Below, in pieces: positions 13,728 through 13,832 of a stretch of 13,832 bases of DNA. The notes below the pieces were generated by a model, which searched no databases, was not told where the DNA came from, and was given only the letters and a program-made list of their open reading frames with translations. Position 1 is the first letter of the stretch. Each line of letters begins with the position of its first letter. A program made the translations under genes and the position numbers. Source of the stretch: Bacteroidales bacterium (GTDB lineage Bacteria > Bacteroidota > Bacteroidia > Bacteroidales > B18-G4); the NCBI GenBank assembly GCA_030618905.1, contig JAUXCL010000048.1, positions 1-13,832 on the forward strand. The letters are read 5' to 3'.

Positions 13728-13832
13728 AGGGCCCCCCGGAATGGGATCACGAATGTAATGAGTAATCCCTCTTATGCGGGATGATTTTGAGAATGACGAT
13801 CCCCCCGGGATAAGCTCTGCATACCCCGGTGC
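13728..13832. other. Right-edge stretch without a recognised gene
   Basis: This GC-richer stretch has no ORF that I recognise. CCCCCCGG occurs twice in the same orientation (13732-13739 and 13801-13808), and ATCCC/GGGAT can form a small hairpin at about 13774-13792. On the minus strand two frames stay open from the window edge: one to a TGA at about 13749-13751, the other through the terminators. The 3' end of a gene entering from the right is therefore possible but unproven. Confidence 0.3.

Noticed and set aside
13499..13765. Open frame of 88 codons over the tRNA-Ser gene and both terminators
   Set aside because: Its first third is the tRNA itself and its middle is terminator poly-A/T, so it is a well-known type of false gene.
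13631..13832. Minus-strand frame open from the right edge through the terminators
   Set aside because: It reads through two hairpins with poly-Lys/Phe runs and no motif that I recognise, so it cannot be supported as a gene from this window.
1..13832. CRISPR array, insertion sequence, prophage, toxin-antitoxin or other defence system
   Set aside because: No regularly spaced repeats, no transposase or integrase motifs, and every sizeable gene has a more ordinary assignment.

Overview
The window comes from a member of the Bacteroidota. The evidence is a gldA-gldF-gldG ABC-transporter operon, a GWxTD-domain protein, a TonB-dependent receptor with an N-terminal carboxypeptidase-regulatory-like domain, a short RRM RNA-binding protein, very little Shine-Dalgarno sequence before genes, and several matches to the Bacteroidota -7 promoter box TAnnTTTG. 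It looks chromosomal and mostly housekeeping. I see no transposase, phage gene, CRISPR array or recognisable defence system. The order within the phylum cannot be settled from this stretch.

Layout. Positions 1-2113 (minus strand) hold gldA, gldF and the 5' part of gldG, an ABC exporter-type operon that runs off the left edge. Positions 2204-4175 (minus) hold an HMG-CoA lyase, smpB and a secreted thioredoxin-fold protein that has its own promoter. A membrane-anchored SPFH/prohibitin-like gene (4235-5068) precedes them. Positions 5124-7640 hold a TonB-dependent receptor under a clear TPP (thiamine pyrophosphate) riboswitch, so the receptor is very probably an outer-membrane thiamine importer. 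The riboswitch starts almost at the predicted transcription start, and the promoter overlaps the 3' end of the next gene upstream, a DUF434-type gene of unknown function (7664-8335).

From about 8431 the plus strand carries a promoter, an unusual leader of roughly 140 nt, an RRM protein gene and a SlyD-like FKBP isomerase gene. A large hairpin and aroQ (type II dehydroquinase) follow. Positions 9859-13338 (minus) carry three envelope-related genes: a GWxTD-domain protein, a lipid A-type acyltransferase, and a family 2 glycosyltransferase whose TTG start overlaps the acyltransferase stop. The right end has a tRNA-Ser(UGA) gene on the plus strand with a promoter almost touching its 5' end, then two back-to-back terminator hairpins bracketed by a 16-nt perfect inverted repeat.

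The points most worth a second look are the near-perfect anti-SD complement, misplaced for normal initiation, in the RRM gene leader; the complete promoter-riboswitch-receptor unit for thiamine; and the acidic-residue pattern of the DUF434 protein. None of these proves a new system. Gene functions are read from motifs by eye, without database searches.
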